A stretch of DNA of 64,000 bases, taken from assembly GCF_020621385.1 (NCBI RefSeq), contig NZ_JAESVA010000001.1, forward strand, positions 372,001 to 436,000. Direction: 5' to 3'. The DNA comes from Acidisoma cellulosilyticum. Lineage in GTDB: Bacteria; Pseudomonadota; Alphaproteobacteria; Acetobacterales; Acetobacteraceae. Below are positions 9,244 through 17,791 of the stretch, one piece after another (position 1 is the stretch's first letter; each line of letters begins with the position of its first letter). The position numbers and the translations under genes were made by a program. The notes under the pieces were generated by a model that had not been told where the DNA came from, ran no database searches, and was given only the letters and a program-made list of their open reading frames with translations.

Positions 9244-11136
9244 GTGACCCGTCTGGCGGATATTTTCGCCCGGAAGGTCCCGCAGGGGGCGGAGCCGACT
9301 CCGCTCGCCCAACTCCGTCAGCCTGAACGCCAGCTTCGCATGGCGGAAACAGTGCGCACGGTTCTGATTGCGCGGGCTGCCATGCCGGTGAGCGAGGCCG
9401 GCAGCCAACCGATACCCCCCGAACTCATCGTCGCTGCCGAAACGGGGCAAAGCCCTGTGGTCGATGTCGCTACGACGCTCTGGACCCGCGTGCTGCGCTT
9501 CGACGCTGCCGCGACCGCCTGGGCGGATCGCGACCGCGTTGTCGTCTCCTGCCGGCAGCAGGCGCAGATCCTGCGTGTCATTCTTGAACTTTGCGGTATC
9601 GAACCAGCCGAACTGGCCCACGGCATGCCGGGCGTCGATCAGGTCCTCGGCATCCCCGGCCAGGCTTTGGCCTTCGCGGTCGGCGAAGCCCTGGCGGAAC
9701 GCATGATGGCGGCCCGCTTCGGCAAAAGCCTGGTCGATCATCGCGTCTGGCTATGGTCCTCCCTCGCCGACCTTGGCGGCGGGCTGAGTTACGAAGCCGC
9801 TTCCCTCGCGGGCGACCTGAAGCTCGCCAAGCTTGCCGTGATGGTGGAGGAACCGCCGGCGGCCGAGGCCGAGGCTGTCAACGCTATGCTGGAGCGGTTC
9901 GCGGGCTGGGGCTGGGCGACCAAACGCATCGCGGCTCACGACCCTGTCGCCGTCGCGTCTGCGCTGACCATCGCGCTGCGCGCACGCAAACCTTTGCTGA
10001 TTTCCTGCCGCCGGCCGACGGTGCCGCCGAAATTACAGGAGCGCGCCATTGCCGAGGACGTGCGCGAAGCCTGGCGGGCCGCTGGATCGCACAGCACGAC
10101 AGCACGGCGCGGCTGGCTGAAACGCCTGGCCCGTCATGCGCAAGCCTCGGAATTCGAGCGCGTGCTCGCGGGCCGGCTGCCGGACGGCTGGCGCGACGAG
10201 GTTCGGGCCGAGCGCGTGCGCATGGCCGAGATTACACAGCCGCTGTCGCCGCTTGCCGCCGGCCGGCTTTGCGCGACCGCGATGGCCAGCGCGATCCCCG
10301 ATCTGACCGGGGCTGCCCCCGGCAAATCGGCCGAGCCGATCGAGGGGATGACGGCCGTCGATGCCGCGGATTTCTCCGGCCGCCATATCGCGCTGGGTAC
10401 CGCCACCACTGCCCTGCCTGGCGTGCTGGCGGGGGCGGCGACCCATGGCGGACTGACGCTGGTCGGGGAAACCAAATCGACGGGCGCCGACAGCCTGCCG
10501 CAAACGCTGCGGTCGCTCGCCCGCGACGGCAGGCGTGTCATCCACATCCTGTCCGAGGATCATAATGACCCCGCAGCGACGGCGGCCCTGCCCCTCGCCT
10601 CGCTTCGCGCGATTCCCAACCTTCTCGTTTTCCGCCCGGCCTGTGCGATCGAAACCGCTGAGTGCTGGGAACTCGCCCTGCAGCGGGACGACGGGCCCAG
10701 CGTGCTGCTGCACACCGCCAAGCCGGTGGAGCGCTGGCGTCAGGACACGACAGAAAACGCATGCGCGCGGGGCGGCTATGTCGCGGCGGGCTTGTATGAT
10801 GCGCGCGCTGCGACTTTGATCGCGAGTGGCGCGGAACTGGCGGTTGCTATGGAGGCCCGGCGTCTTCTCGCTGACGCGGGAATTTCGGTTGCAGTCGTCT
10901 CCTTGCCGTGCTGGTCCCTATTTGCCAACCAGAACGACGCTTACCGGGCCGATATATTGGGCGATGCCCCACGTCTGGCGGTGGAGGCCGGTTCAGATTT
11001 CGGCTGGGGCCGCTGGCTTGGCGAGCGCGGACAGTTTATCGGAGCGGCAAGCCTGGGGCTATCGGCCGCCCGGCCCGGTGAATATTTCGAGGTCACGGCG
11101 GAAGCGCTGGTGATCGCGGTAAAAAAGAAGCTTTGA
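9244..11136 (+). CDS. Degenerate transketolase-like protein (probable pseudoenzyme)
   Basis: A 630-residue protein that follows transketolase end to end but lacks the catalytic motifs. Fold landmarks remain: WADRDRVVVS (~residue 95), EAASLAGDLKLAKLAV (~185), IPNLLVFRP (~458), ARGGYV and LAVEAG in the C-domain. Where active enzymes have SGHPG, NGHGS, GDG with a downstream Asn, the glutamate of GVREF(G/H) and the EDGPTHQP loop, this protein has TGQSP, CRQQA, SLADLGGG with EEPPA, GTATTAL and DHNDPAATA. The GTG at 9244 follows GGAGG by four bases; a TTG at 9241 is possible. The frame is intact and well coded, so this is not a decaying gene. It lies 39 bases upstream of gap, suggesting cotranscription. 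Function unknown; possibly a scaffold or regulator. Confidence 0.82.
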   Translation: MTRLADIFARKVPQGAEPTPLAQLRQPERQLRMAETVRTVLIARAAMPVSEAGSQPIPPELIVAAETGQSPVVDVATTLWTRVLRFDAAATAWADRDRVVVSCRQQAQILRVILELCGIEPAELAHGMPGVDQVLGIPGQALAFAVGEALAERMMAARFGKSLVDHRVWLWSSLADLGGGLSYEAASLAGDLKLAKLAVMVEEPPAAEAEAVNAMLERFAGWGWATKRIAAHDPVAVASALTIALRARKPLLISCRRPTVPPKLQERAIAEDVREAWRAAGSHSTTARRGWLKRLARHAQASEFERVLAGRLPDGWRDEVRAERVRMAEITQPLSPLAAGRLCATAMASAIPDLTGAAPGKSAEPIEGMTAVDAADFSGRHIALGTATTALPGVLAGAATHGGLTLVGETKSTGADSLPQTLRSLARDGRRVIHILSEDHNDPAATAALPLASLRAIPNLLVFRPACAIETAECWELALQRDDGPSVLLHTAKPVERWRQDTTENACARGGYVAAGLYDARAATLIASGAELAVAMEARRLLADAGISVAVVSLPCWSLFANQNDAYRADILGDAPRLAVEAGSDFGWGRWLGERGQFIGAASLGLSAARPGEYFEVTAEALVIAVKKKL

Positions 11137-11175
11137 TGCCCCCGAACGGGCAAGCAACATGAGGAGAAGCAGACT

Positions 11176-12189
11176 ATGGCAGTGACGGTAGCGATCAATG
11201 GTTTCGGCCGTATCGGGCGACTGGTTCTACGCGCGCTGATCGAAAGCGGCCGCACCGATGTCACCCCGGTGCTGATCAACGACCTCGGCTCCGTCGAGGC
11301 GAATGCCCATATGTTCCGCTACGACAGCGTCCATGGCCGCTTCCCCGGCGAAGTGAAGGTCGAAGGCGACAGCCTCGTCATCACCCATAACGGCCGTACC
11401 TATGCGCCCATCAAGGTCTCCGCCGAGCGCGATCCGTCCAAGGTGCCGCTGCAGGGCGTCGATGTTGCGATGGAATGCACGGGCATCTTCACCAGCAAGG
11501 AAAAGGCGCTGCCGCTTCTTGAAGCCGGCGCGCGCAAGGTGATCATCTCGGCCCCGGCCGATAACGTCGACGCAACGATCGTCTATGGCGTCAATGACAA
11601 GACGCTGACCGCCGACATGACCGTCATCTCCAACGCCTCCTGCACCACCAACTGCCTGGCGCCGGTGGCCAAGGTCCTGAACGATAATTTCGGTATCCTG
11701 CGCGGCTATATGGTCACGATCCACAGCTACACGGGCGATCAGAAGACGGTCGACACGCTGCATAAGGATCTGCACCGCGCCCGCGCCGCTGCTCTCTCCC
11801 TGATCCCGACCTCGACCGGTGCGGCCCGCGCCGTCGGCCTCGTGCTGCCGGAACTGAAGGGCAAGCTGGACGGCACCGCCATTCGCGTGCCGACGCCGAA
11901 CGTGTCGCTGGTCTCCCTCGACGTGAACCTCGCCAAGAAGGCCACGAAGGAAGAGATCAACGCGGTGATGAAGGAAGCCTCGGAAGGCTATCTGAAGGGC
12001 ATCCTCGGCTATAACACCGAGCCCCTGGTCAGCTCCGACTTCAACCACAACCCGGCGTCCAGCACCTTCGACGCGCCGCAGACCGCGGTCGTGGACGGCG
12101 AAATGGCCCGCGTTCTGGCTTGGTACGATAACGAGTGGGGCTTCTCCAACCGCATGTCGGACACGGCCGCCGCCTTCGGCGCCCTCTAG
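11176..12189 (+). CDS. gap: Glyceraldehyde-3-phosphate dehydrogenase, type I
   Basis: Oxidises glyceraldehyde 3-phosphate to 1,3-bisphosphoglycerate with NAD, or runs in reverse. The 337-residue protein has the nucleotide motif INGFGRIGR at its N-terminus, the catalytic [12 protein letters not shown] (Cys ~156) and the conserved C-terminal [13 protein letters not shown] good ribosome site (GAGGAG) precedes the ATG. It sits between the transketolase-like gene and pgk. Its TAG stop (12187-12189) coincides with the end of a dispersed repeat. Lys and Pro codons are nearly all AAG and CCG, consistent with high expression. Confidence 0.97.
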   Translation: MAVTVAINGFGRIGRLVLRALIESGRTDVTPVLINDLGSVEANAHMFRYDSVHGRFPGEVKVEGDSLVITHNGRTYAPIKVSAERDPSKVPLQGVDVAMECTGIFTSKEKALPLLEAGARKVIISAPADNVDATIVYGVNDKTLTADMTVISNASCTTNCLAPVAKVLNDNFGILRGYMVTIHSYTGDQKTVDTLHKDLHRARAAALSLIPTSTGAARAVGLVLPELKGKLDGTAIRVPTPNVSLVSLDVNLAKKATKEEINAVMKEASEGYLKGILGYNTEPLVSSDFNHNPASSTFDAPQTAVVDGEMARVLAWYDNEWGFSNRMSDTAAAFGAL

Positions 12190-12293
12190 AGCAGATCCCG
12201 GTCAGATGGAATCATCTGGCCGGGTGAAGATGCTCGCAAAAACGATAATCTAGAGCGGCGCCTGTGAGCGTAAGCGAACAGGAAACGCTCTAG
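12187..12293 (+). repeat. Dispersed ~105-bp double-hairpin repeat, copy A
   Basis: The sequence from AGAGCAGATCCC to GAAACGCTCTAG recurs in inverted orientation at 61280-61383, with about eight differences by eye. It consists of two palindromes: CCGGTCAGATG paired with CATCTGGCCGG, and CTAGAGCG (12250-12257) paired with CGCTCTAG (12286-12293), the latter enclosing CCTGT and ACAGG. The first bases supply the stop codon of gap. As RNA it would fold behind gap and might act as an end-of-message structure. No coding sequence. Confidence 0.85.
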
Positions 12294-12351
12294 AGTGTGA
12301 TCATGTCGGATAGAGCAGCACCGCTTCTATCCGACACCTGCAACACACTCT
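12292..12351 (+). repeat. Nested palindrome upstream of pgk
   Basis: AGAGTGTG (12292-12299) pairs with CACACTCT (12344-12351). Inside it TGTCGGATAGA pairs imperfectly with TCTATCCGACA (12326-12336). This looks like a second small palindromic element placed directly after the previous one. No second copy is visible in the window. The remaining bases to pgk (12352-12465) hold no other gene I can support; the pgk promoter or a processed gap-pgk leader must lie here. Confidence 0.6.
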
Positions 12352-12465
12352 GGATTGTTGATGTTGGGCCTGATTCACGGTGTGGATTGGGTCGTTTTCA
12401 GCGATGCAAGCCACACCGACCAGGCCCTAATCGACACTGCTCAACTGAGGCTCAAGGGACGCGCC

Positions 12466-13653
12466 ATGACTTTCAAGACGCTCGATCAGGCTGATGTTGC
12501 GGGGAAGCGCGTGCTTGTGCGCGCCGACCTCAACGTGCCTATGCGGGACGGCCATATCAGCGACATGACCCGTGTGGAGCGTGTCGCGCCGACGATCCTG
12601 GACATCGCCGACAAGGGCGGCCGGGTCATCGTCCTCTCGCATTTCGAGCGGCCGAAGGGCAAGCGCGTCCCTGAAATGTCCCTCGCCCCGCTGGCCGAAG
12701 CGCTGGCGGAAGTGCTGCGCAAGCCGGTGGCTTTCGCGGATGACTGCATCGGCCCGGAGGCCGAGGCCGCCGTGGCGAAGATGCAGGACGGCGACGTGCT
12801 GCTGCTGGAGAACACCCGCTTCCACAAGGGCGAGGAAGAGAACGATCCCGCTTTCGCGGCTGCTCTTGGCAAGCTCGGCGACGTTTACGTCAATGACGCT
12901 TTCTCCGCCGCCCACCGCGCCCATGGCAGCACCGAAGGCGTTGCCCAGCATCTGCCGAGCTATGCCGGCCGGTTGATGCAGGCGGAGTTGGATGCGCTGG
13001 GAGCGGCCCTCGCCAACCCCGAGCGGCCGGTGATGGCGATCGTCGGCGGGTCCAAGGTTTCGACCAAACTCGACCTGCTCGGCAATCTGCTGGACAAGGT
13101 CGACGTGCTCGTCATCGTCGGCGCCATGGCCAATACCTTCCTGGCCGCCAAGGGCATGCCGGTCGGTCGGTCGCTGCAGGAGAAAGACCTGCACGAAACC
13201 GCCCGCACGATTATGGCGCAAGCGGCAAAAGGCTCCTGCGAGATCCTGCTGCCGGTGGATGGCACGGTCGCCCAGGAATTCAAGGCGCATGCGCCGACCG
13301 AGGTTTTGGCGGTCGACGTCGCGCATGACGGCATGGCGCTCGACGTCGGGCCGGCCTCCGCCGACCTCATCATCGCGCGGCTGCAGGAGATGAAGACGCT
13401 GGTCTGGAACGGCCCGCTGGGCGCGTTCGAGATCCAGCCCTTCGATGCCTCGACCATGAAGGTCGCCAAGGCCGTGGCGGACCTGACGCAGGAAGGCAAA
13501 TTGCGCAGCGTGGCGGGTGGCGGCGATACCGTCTCCGCGCTGCGCCAGGCGGGCGTGATCGACGAGCTGAGCTATGTTTCCTCGGCCGGCGGCGCGTTCC
13601 TGGAATGGCTTGAAGGCAAGACACTTCCTGGCGTGAAGGCGCTGAGCCGATGA
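12466..13653 (+). CDS. pgk: Phosphoglycerate kinase
   Basis: Transfers phosphate between 1,3-bisphosphoglycerate and ADP. The 395-residue protein shows the N-domain substrate motif [11 protein letters not shown], the hinge GGSKVSTK and the C-terminal nucleotide motif [10 protein letters not shown] chose the ATG at 12466, preceded by AAGGGA, over in-frame starts further upstream, since pgk proteins start just before this motif. It follows gap after 276 bases of repeat-filled sequence. The stop overlaps the next start by four bases (ATGA), coupling pgk to the FAH-family gene. Confidence 0.97.
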   Translation: MTFKTLDQADVAGKRVLVRADLNVPMRDGHISDMTRVERVAPTILDIADKGGRVIVLSHFERPKGKRVPEMSLAPLAEALAEVLRKPVAFADDCIGPEAEAAVAKMQDGDVLLLENTRFHKGEEENDPAFAAALGKLGDVYVNDAFSAAHRAHGSTEGVAQHLPSYAGRLMQAELDALGAALANPERPVMAIVGGSKVSTKLDLLGNLLDKVDVLVIVGAMANTFLAAKGMPVGRSLQEKDLHETARTIMAQAAKGSCEILLPVDGTVAQEFKAHAPTEVLAVDVAHDGMALDVGPASADLIIARLQEMKTLVWNGPLGAFEIQPFDASTMKVAKAVADLTQEGKLRSVAGGGDTVSALRQAGVIDELSYVSSAGGAFLEWLEGKTLPGVKALSR

Positions 13654-14342
13654 CCGATTATGTGATCCCGGCGCCCGCCATTCCGGCGGTGCCCGTGCGT
13701 GGCGGCGGGGCCTTCCCCGTCCGCCGCATTTTCTGCGTTGGCCGCAACTACGCGGCCCATGCGCGCGAGATGGGCGCGGACCCGGACCGCGAGCCGCCCT
13801 TCTTCTTTACAAAACCGGCGGACGCCATCCTGACGGGCGGCGCCGACATGCCTTATCCGCCGCAGACGTCCGATCTTCATCATGAGGTCGAGCTGGTGGT
13901 CGCCATCGGCACCGGCGGCGCGAATATCCCTGTCGAGACTGCCAAGTCCCATATCTGGGGCTATGCCGCCGGGATCGACATGACCCGCCGGGATCTTCAA
14001 GGAGCCGCTAAAAAAGCCGGCAAGCCTTGGGACATGGGCAAGGGTTTCGATCATTCCGCGCCGATCGGGGACCTTGTCCCGGCCAAGGAGTTGGGCCCCA
14101 AATATGGTGAGGACGGCCATGTGCTGCTCCACGTCAATGGCGCTGAGCGGCAGTCCGGCGACTTGGCCGATATGATCTGGAGCATCCCGGAGATTGTCGC
14201 GACCCTCTCGACCTTCGTGACGCTCGCGCCGGGCGACCTGATCATGACCGGCACGCCGGAAGGGGTTGCGGCCGTCAGCCGCGGCGACAAGCTGGAAGGC
14301 ATCATTTCCGGCCTGCCACCGGTGAGCGTGACGATCGCCTAA
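13650..14342 (+). CDS. FAH-family hydrolase/decarboxylase (FAHD1/YcgM-like)
   Basis: A 230-residue single-domain member of the fumarylacetoacetase C-terminal family. [14 protein letters not shown] and [13 protein letters not shown] are typical of the YcgM/FAHD1 group, whose studied members are acylpyruvases or oxaloacetate decarboxylases. Metal-binding acidic residues are visible in [11 protein letters not shown] and further on, and [16 protein letters not shown] near the end is also characteristic. ATGA overlap with pgk implies coupled translation. The exact substrate cannot be told from sequence; removal of excess oxaloacetate would fit central-carbon neighbours. Confidence 0.83.
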   Translation: MTDYVIPAPAIPAVPVRGGGAFPVRRIFCVGRNYAAHAREMGADPDREPPFFFTKPADAILTGGADMPYPPQTSDLHHEVELVVAIGTGGANIPVETAKSHIWGYAAGIDMTRRDLQGAAKKAGKPWDMGKGFDHSAPIGDLVPAKELGPKYGEDGHVLLHVNGAERQSGDLADMIWSIPEIVATLSTFVTLAPGDLIMTGTPEGVAAVSRGDKLEGIISGLPPVSVTIA

Positions 14343-14373
14343 TTACGACCGTCGCCCGGGCTACTAAACACGG

Positions 14374-14419
14374 GTCATCCGCGCACTCGTTGCGCGGACC
14401 TACCCGGCATAAAGCCGGG
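14374..14419 (+). repeat. Two short palindromes of a dispersed GC-rich repeat
   Basis: TCCGCGCA (14378-14385) and TGCGCGGA (14391-14398) form an 8-bp stem with a 5-base loop; the same hairpin is at 16061-16081 and, shorter, at 62637-62655. It is followed by CCCGGC (14403-14408) paired with GCCGGG (14414-14419). Located between the FAH-family gene and xth. Such units may work as transcript ends or be remnants of a REP-like family; no U-run follows. Confidence 0.65.
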
Positions 14420-14475
14420 CAAGACTGGTTATCCAGGGATTTCCCTCTGCCGTCGGCCGGGCTATCCCTTTGATC

Positions 14476-15285
14476 ATGCCCAAAAGCTTGCGAATCCTCA
14501 CCTGGAACATCAACTCGGTCCGGCTTCGGCAGGGCTTGCTGAAGGACGTGGTCGACAAGCTGTCGCCGGACGTCGTCTGCCTGCAGGAAACCAAATGCCC
14601 GGATGAGCTGTTTCCCCAGGACCTGTCCCAGGTGCTGGGTTTCAAACATGTCCTGTTCCGCGGCATGAAGGGCTATAACGGCGTCGCCGTATTCTCCAAG
14701 CTGCCGATGCGCCAGCATGTGGACACGCAGGATTGGGTGGGCAAACAGGATTGCCGCCATCTGGCGGTGGAGATCGACGCGCCCGGCGGACCGATCATCG
14801 TCCATAATTTCTACGTTCCGGCCGGCGGCGATATCCCCGATACCGAGGTCAATCCGAAATTCGCGCATAAGCTCGACTTCGTCGCGGCCGCGCGAGACCA
14901 TTTCGCCAAGACGCCCAAGCTGACGCGGTCTGTGCTGGTCGGCGACCTCAATATCGCGCCGCTGGAACATGACGTCTGGAGCCATAAGCAGCTTCTGAAA
15001 ATCGTCTCCCACACGCCGGTCGAAACGGCGCTGCTGACGGAATGGCAGGAGACCTGCTGGCATGACGGGTTGCGGCATTTCGTGCCCGCCGATCAGAAGC
15101 TCTATACGTGGTGGTCGTATCGCGCCAAGGATTGGGAAGCGGCCAATAAAGGCCGCAGGCTGGATCACGTCTGGGTCACGCATGATCTGAAAGGCGCCCT
15201 CAAGCGTCACGAAATTTTAAAAGAGGCACGAGGCTGGACCCAGGCCTCAGATCACGTGCCCGTTCTGGTGGAGCTCGCCCTATGA
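14476..15285 (+). CDS. xth: Exodeoxyribonuclease III
   Basis: AP endonuclease and 3'-5' exonuclease of base-excision repair. The 269-residue EEP-fold protein shows the family order: [11 protein letters not shown] (residues ~7-17), CLQETKCPD with the metal Glu, [32 protein letters not shown] and the final SDHVPV catalytic His. An ATG at 14476 is preferred over TTG at 14470. It overlaps the following SDR by four bases. Confidence 0.95.
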   Translation: MPKSLRILTWNINSVRLRQGLLKDVVDKLSPDVVCLQETKCPDELFPQDLSQVLGFKHVLFRGMKGYNGVAVFSKLPMRQHVDTQDWVGKQDCRHLAVEIDAPGGPIIVHNFYVPAGGDIPDTEVNPKFAHKLDFVAAARDHFAKTPKLTRSVLVGDLNIAPLEHDVWSHKQLLKIVSHTPVETALLTEWQETCWHDGLRHFVPADQKLYTWWSYRAKDWEAANKGRRLDHVWVTHDLKGALKRHEILKEARGWTQASDHVPVLVELAL

Positions 15286-16025
15286 ACCGTATTTGTCTCG
15301 TCACCGGTGCCGGCAGCGGTGTCGGCCGTGCCGCCGCCCTCGCTTTGCTTGGTGACGGGGACACCGTTTATCTCGCCGGGCGGCGGATGGAGCCGCTGCA
15401 GGAGACGGCGGCGATGGCGACAGGCGGCACAGCCATTCCGGTGACGGCGGATGTCACCGACCCAGCGAGTGTGGGTGCCATGTTCGACCGCATCCGCTCG
15501 GAAAAGGGCCGTTTGGACGTGCTGTTCAACAATGCCGGCATCTCCACCCGTTCGATCAATTTCGGCGACCTGACCTGGGAGCAGTGGCGGGACACGCTGT
15601 CCGTCAATCTTGACGGCATGTTCCTATGCGCCAGTGCGGCCTTCCGCATGATGCGCGATCAAGCCCCACAGGGTGGTCGTATCATCAATAACGGCTCCAT
15701 CTCCGCCCATGCGCCGCGTCCGGGTTCGGCGCCTTATACTGCCAGCAAACATGCCGTGACGGGCCTGACCAGGTCGATCTCGCTCGACGGCCGCGCGTTC
15801 GGCGTCGCCTGCGGGCAGGTCGATATCGGCAATGCCGCGACGGCCATGACGAAGGTGATGACCGCCGGCGTGCCGCAGGCTGACGGCCGCATGGCCGTGG
15901 AGCCGCGCATGGATGTGGACGATGTCGGCCGCACGATCCTGTTCATGGCGAGCATGCCGGCGGACGCCAACGTGCAGTTCGTGACGGTGATGGCGACGAA
16001 CATGCCCTTCATCGGCCGCGGCTGA
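15282..16025 (+). CDS. Short-chain dehydrogenase/reductase
   Basis: A 247-residue classical SDR. The cofactor motif is TGAGSGVG (residues ~8-15), followed by FNNAGIS, a catalytic Ser in [10 protein letters not shown] and YTASK. The residues after beta-2 (AGRR) suggest NADP preference. Translationally coupled to xth by an ATGA overlap. Substrate unknown; nothing in the neighbourhood fixes it. Confidence 0.88.
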   Translation: MNRICLVTGAGSGVGRAAALALLGDGDTVYLAGRRMEPLQETAAMATGGTAIPVTADVTDPASVGAMFDRIRSEKGRLDVLFNNAGISTRSINFGDLTWEQWRDTLSVNLDGMFLCASAAFRMMRDQAPQGGRIINNGSISAHAPRPGSAPYTASKHAVTGLTRSISLDGRAFGVACGQVDIGNAATAMTKVMTAGVPQADGRMAVEPRMDVDDVGRTILFMASMPADANVQFVTVMATNMPFIGRG

Positions 16026-16057
16026 ATCGCGTTTTCATGCGAACCGGCTGAGCCTCG

Positions 16058-16083
16058 TCATCCGCGCACTTGTTGCGCGGACG
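16058..16083 (+). repeat. Short palindromic repeat (second copy)
   Basis: GTCATCCGCGCACTTGTTGC and the bases that follow repeat the hairpin of 14374-14398 with one loop change. It lies after the SDR stop and before the MITE-like element. A transcript end or a REP-type remnant is possible. Confidence 0.6.
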
Positions 16084-16120
16084 ACAGACTTGGGGCGCTT
16101 TCGTTCGAATGTGATAGCCT

Positions 16121-16283
16121 TTAGAGTTTGTCTGATTTTAACTGAAGCTTGTCCCTAAAATCGTCATGCCCGGCCCCAGAGCCGGGCATCCATTCGTTGG
16201 GGCGCCCAAGGACTGGATGACCGGGTCAAGCCCGGCCATGACGGGGTAAGGGGTCGTTTCCACCTAAACCTGACGGACTCTAA
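16121..16283. mobile_element. MITE-like element, copy A (163 bp)
   Basis: The ends are inverted repeats. The right end read on the minus strand is TTAGAGTCCGTCAGGTTTAG; the left end on the plus strand is TTAGAGTTTGTCTGATTTTA. The right end matches both ends of the element at 62492-62692, including the following TGGAAACG. The interior carries GC-rich hairpins (GCCCGGC paired with GCCGGGC, 16168-16188, and a CCGGGTCAAGCCCGG motif near 16221). No coding capacity. The right end supplies the TAG stop of the minus-strand TPR gene. Confidence 0.75.
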
Positions 16284-17749
16284 CCAGCCATCAGTTCCGC
16301 CGCGACGGCCGCCAGCGGCTCGTCCCAGCGCGCCGGGGCTTGTTGGCGGAACAGACGCAGGGACGGGTACCAGGGGCTGTCCGTCCGCCCCATCAGCCAG
16401 CGCCAATCGGGCGTGAAGGGCAGCAGCACCCAGCCGGTCTTGCCGACAATGCCGGTGAGATGGGCGACCGAGGTATCGACCGTCACGACCAGATCCAGCG
16501 CTGCGATCGCAGCCGCCGTATCCTCATAGGTTTCGAGATAAGGGGCCGCGTCAAACAGTGGCGCGGTCCCCTGATACCCGGCCAGATCGGCCGCGCGGTC
16601 TCCCTTCTGCAGGCTGACCAGGGCGATGCCGGGCAGATTGCCGAGCGCTTGCGCGATCGTCGCGAAGGCGATCGAGCGGTTGCGGTCATTCTTATGGGTC
16701 GGCCGGCCAGCCCAGACGATACCGACGCGTTTCAGACCTGCGGGCAGGCTGTCATTCAGACGCCCGGCCCAAGCCTCGGCCCGGCCCTGGTCCAGCGGCA
16801 GGGGCACGATGGCGGGAATGGTATCGAGACGCGTGCCACGCAGGCGCGGCAGGCCGGAAAGCGGGGCATAGGCCGCGAAATCCGCGCAATCGGCCCAGCG
16901 CGTCCGGATATCCAGATCCGGAAACATGCAGCGGATCGCCGGCGCCATTTCCTTGCTGGTCGCGAGGAAGGTCGGCTGTCCGCGGCCGACGGCCCAGGGA
17001 ATATAGCGGCTGAATTGCAGAACATCGCCGAATCCCTGATCGCCAATCAGCATCAGCGACCCGGACGGGAGATCGCCGCCGCCCCATTGCGGTCGCTCCC
17101 GCCGGATTGCCGGCGGCATCAGCGGGGGCACCCCCGCCATGCGGAAGCGCCACTCGTATTCCTCCCAACCCTCGGCGAATTCGCCGAGCAACAGCTGCGC
17201 CTCCGCAATCGCGAAATGGGCGCCGGGCATATCATGCTTCAGCGCGGATGCCCGGCGGGAACTGGCGAGCCCTTCGGTGATCTGCCCGCTTTCATGCAGG
17301 ATGACCGCCTGGTTGTGATAGCTCACCGCATCGTCAGGCTTCAGCACGATGGCACGGCGCGCAGCGCCGAGCGCATCCTCAAGCCGCCCGGTGACGCGGT
17401 ACATTTCGGCGATATTGCGGTAGTAGAGCTGGTTGTTCGGCTCCCGCTTGATGGCTTGTTCCAACAGCTGGATGCCGAAAGCCTGGCGGTTGCCCCGGAA
17501 AGCGATGATCGCCGTCAGATGCAGCACACGACCGTCCTGCGGCACCGCGCGCAGCAGGTGGGAGGCGATCGCCTCGGCTTCCTGGGCACGCCCCGCCTCA
17601 TGCGCACGCATGCCAACCTGAAGCATGAGGCCGAGCGGCATGGGGACCATGATATCGGGCGGGCGCGCAGCCTGTGCGGGCGCGGCCGGCTGGGGCGCCG
17701 CCGCCAGGTCAGGATCGCTATCGGAATGCGTAATCGGTTCTGCGCTCAT
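16280..17749 (-). CDS. TPR-domain glycosyltransferase-like protein
   Basis: A 489-residue protein. A Pro/Ala-rich start is followed by about five tetratricopeptide-like helix pairs (residues ~40-200, e.g. YYRNIAEMYRVTGRLEDALG and YHNQAVILHESGQ). The C-terminal half (from ~220) resembles GT-B glycosyltransferases of the GT9/GT41-like TPR group: IGDQGFGDVLQFSRYIPW, RVGIVWAGRPTHKND, and DLVVTVDTSVAHLTGIVGKT with the donor-site region. ATG at 17749 chosen; GTG at 17755 is possible. It lies 42 bases downstream of secF on the same strand, so it is probably read through from secDF. The acceptor is unknown. Confidence 0.8.
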   Translation of the reverse strand: MSAEPITHSDSDPDLAAAPQPAAPAQAARPPDIMVPMPLGLMLQVGMRAHEAGRAQEAEAIASHLLRAVPQDGRVLHLTAIIAFRGNRQAFGIQLLEQAIKREPNNQLYYRNIAEMYRVTGRLEDALGAARRAIVLKPDDAVSYHNQAVILHESGQITEGLASSRRASALKHDMPGAHFAIAEAQLLLGEFAEGWEEYEWRFRMAGVPPLMPPAIRRERPQWGGGDLPSGSLMLIGDQGFGDVLQFSRYIPWAVGRGQPTFLATSKEMAPAIRCMFPDLDIRTRWADCADFAAYAPLSGLPRLRGTRLDTIPAIVPLPLDQGRAEAWAGRLNDSLPAGLKRVGIVWAGRPTHKNDRNRSIAFATIAQALGNLPGIALVSLQKGDRAADLAGYQGTAPLFDAAPYLETYEDTAAAIAALDLVVTVDTSVAHLTGIVGKTGWVLLPFTPDWRWLMGRTDSPWYPSLRLFRQQAPARWDEPLAAVAAELMAG

Positions 17750-17791
17750 GGGCACCAGCTTAGCGCCGGAGCATGATTGCAGATAATAGGC

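Noticed and set aside
9244-11136. Frameshifted or decayed active transketolase
   Set aside because: The frame is continuous over 630 codons, homology runs in one frame from end to end, and only the motif residues are changed.
16121-16283. A CRISPR-like or tRNA-like structure in the palindrome-rich gap
   Set aside because: The stems are not evenly spaced, and no cloverleaf or anticodon arm can be drawn; terminal inverted repeats explain the region better.
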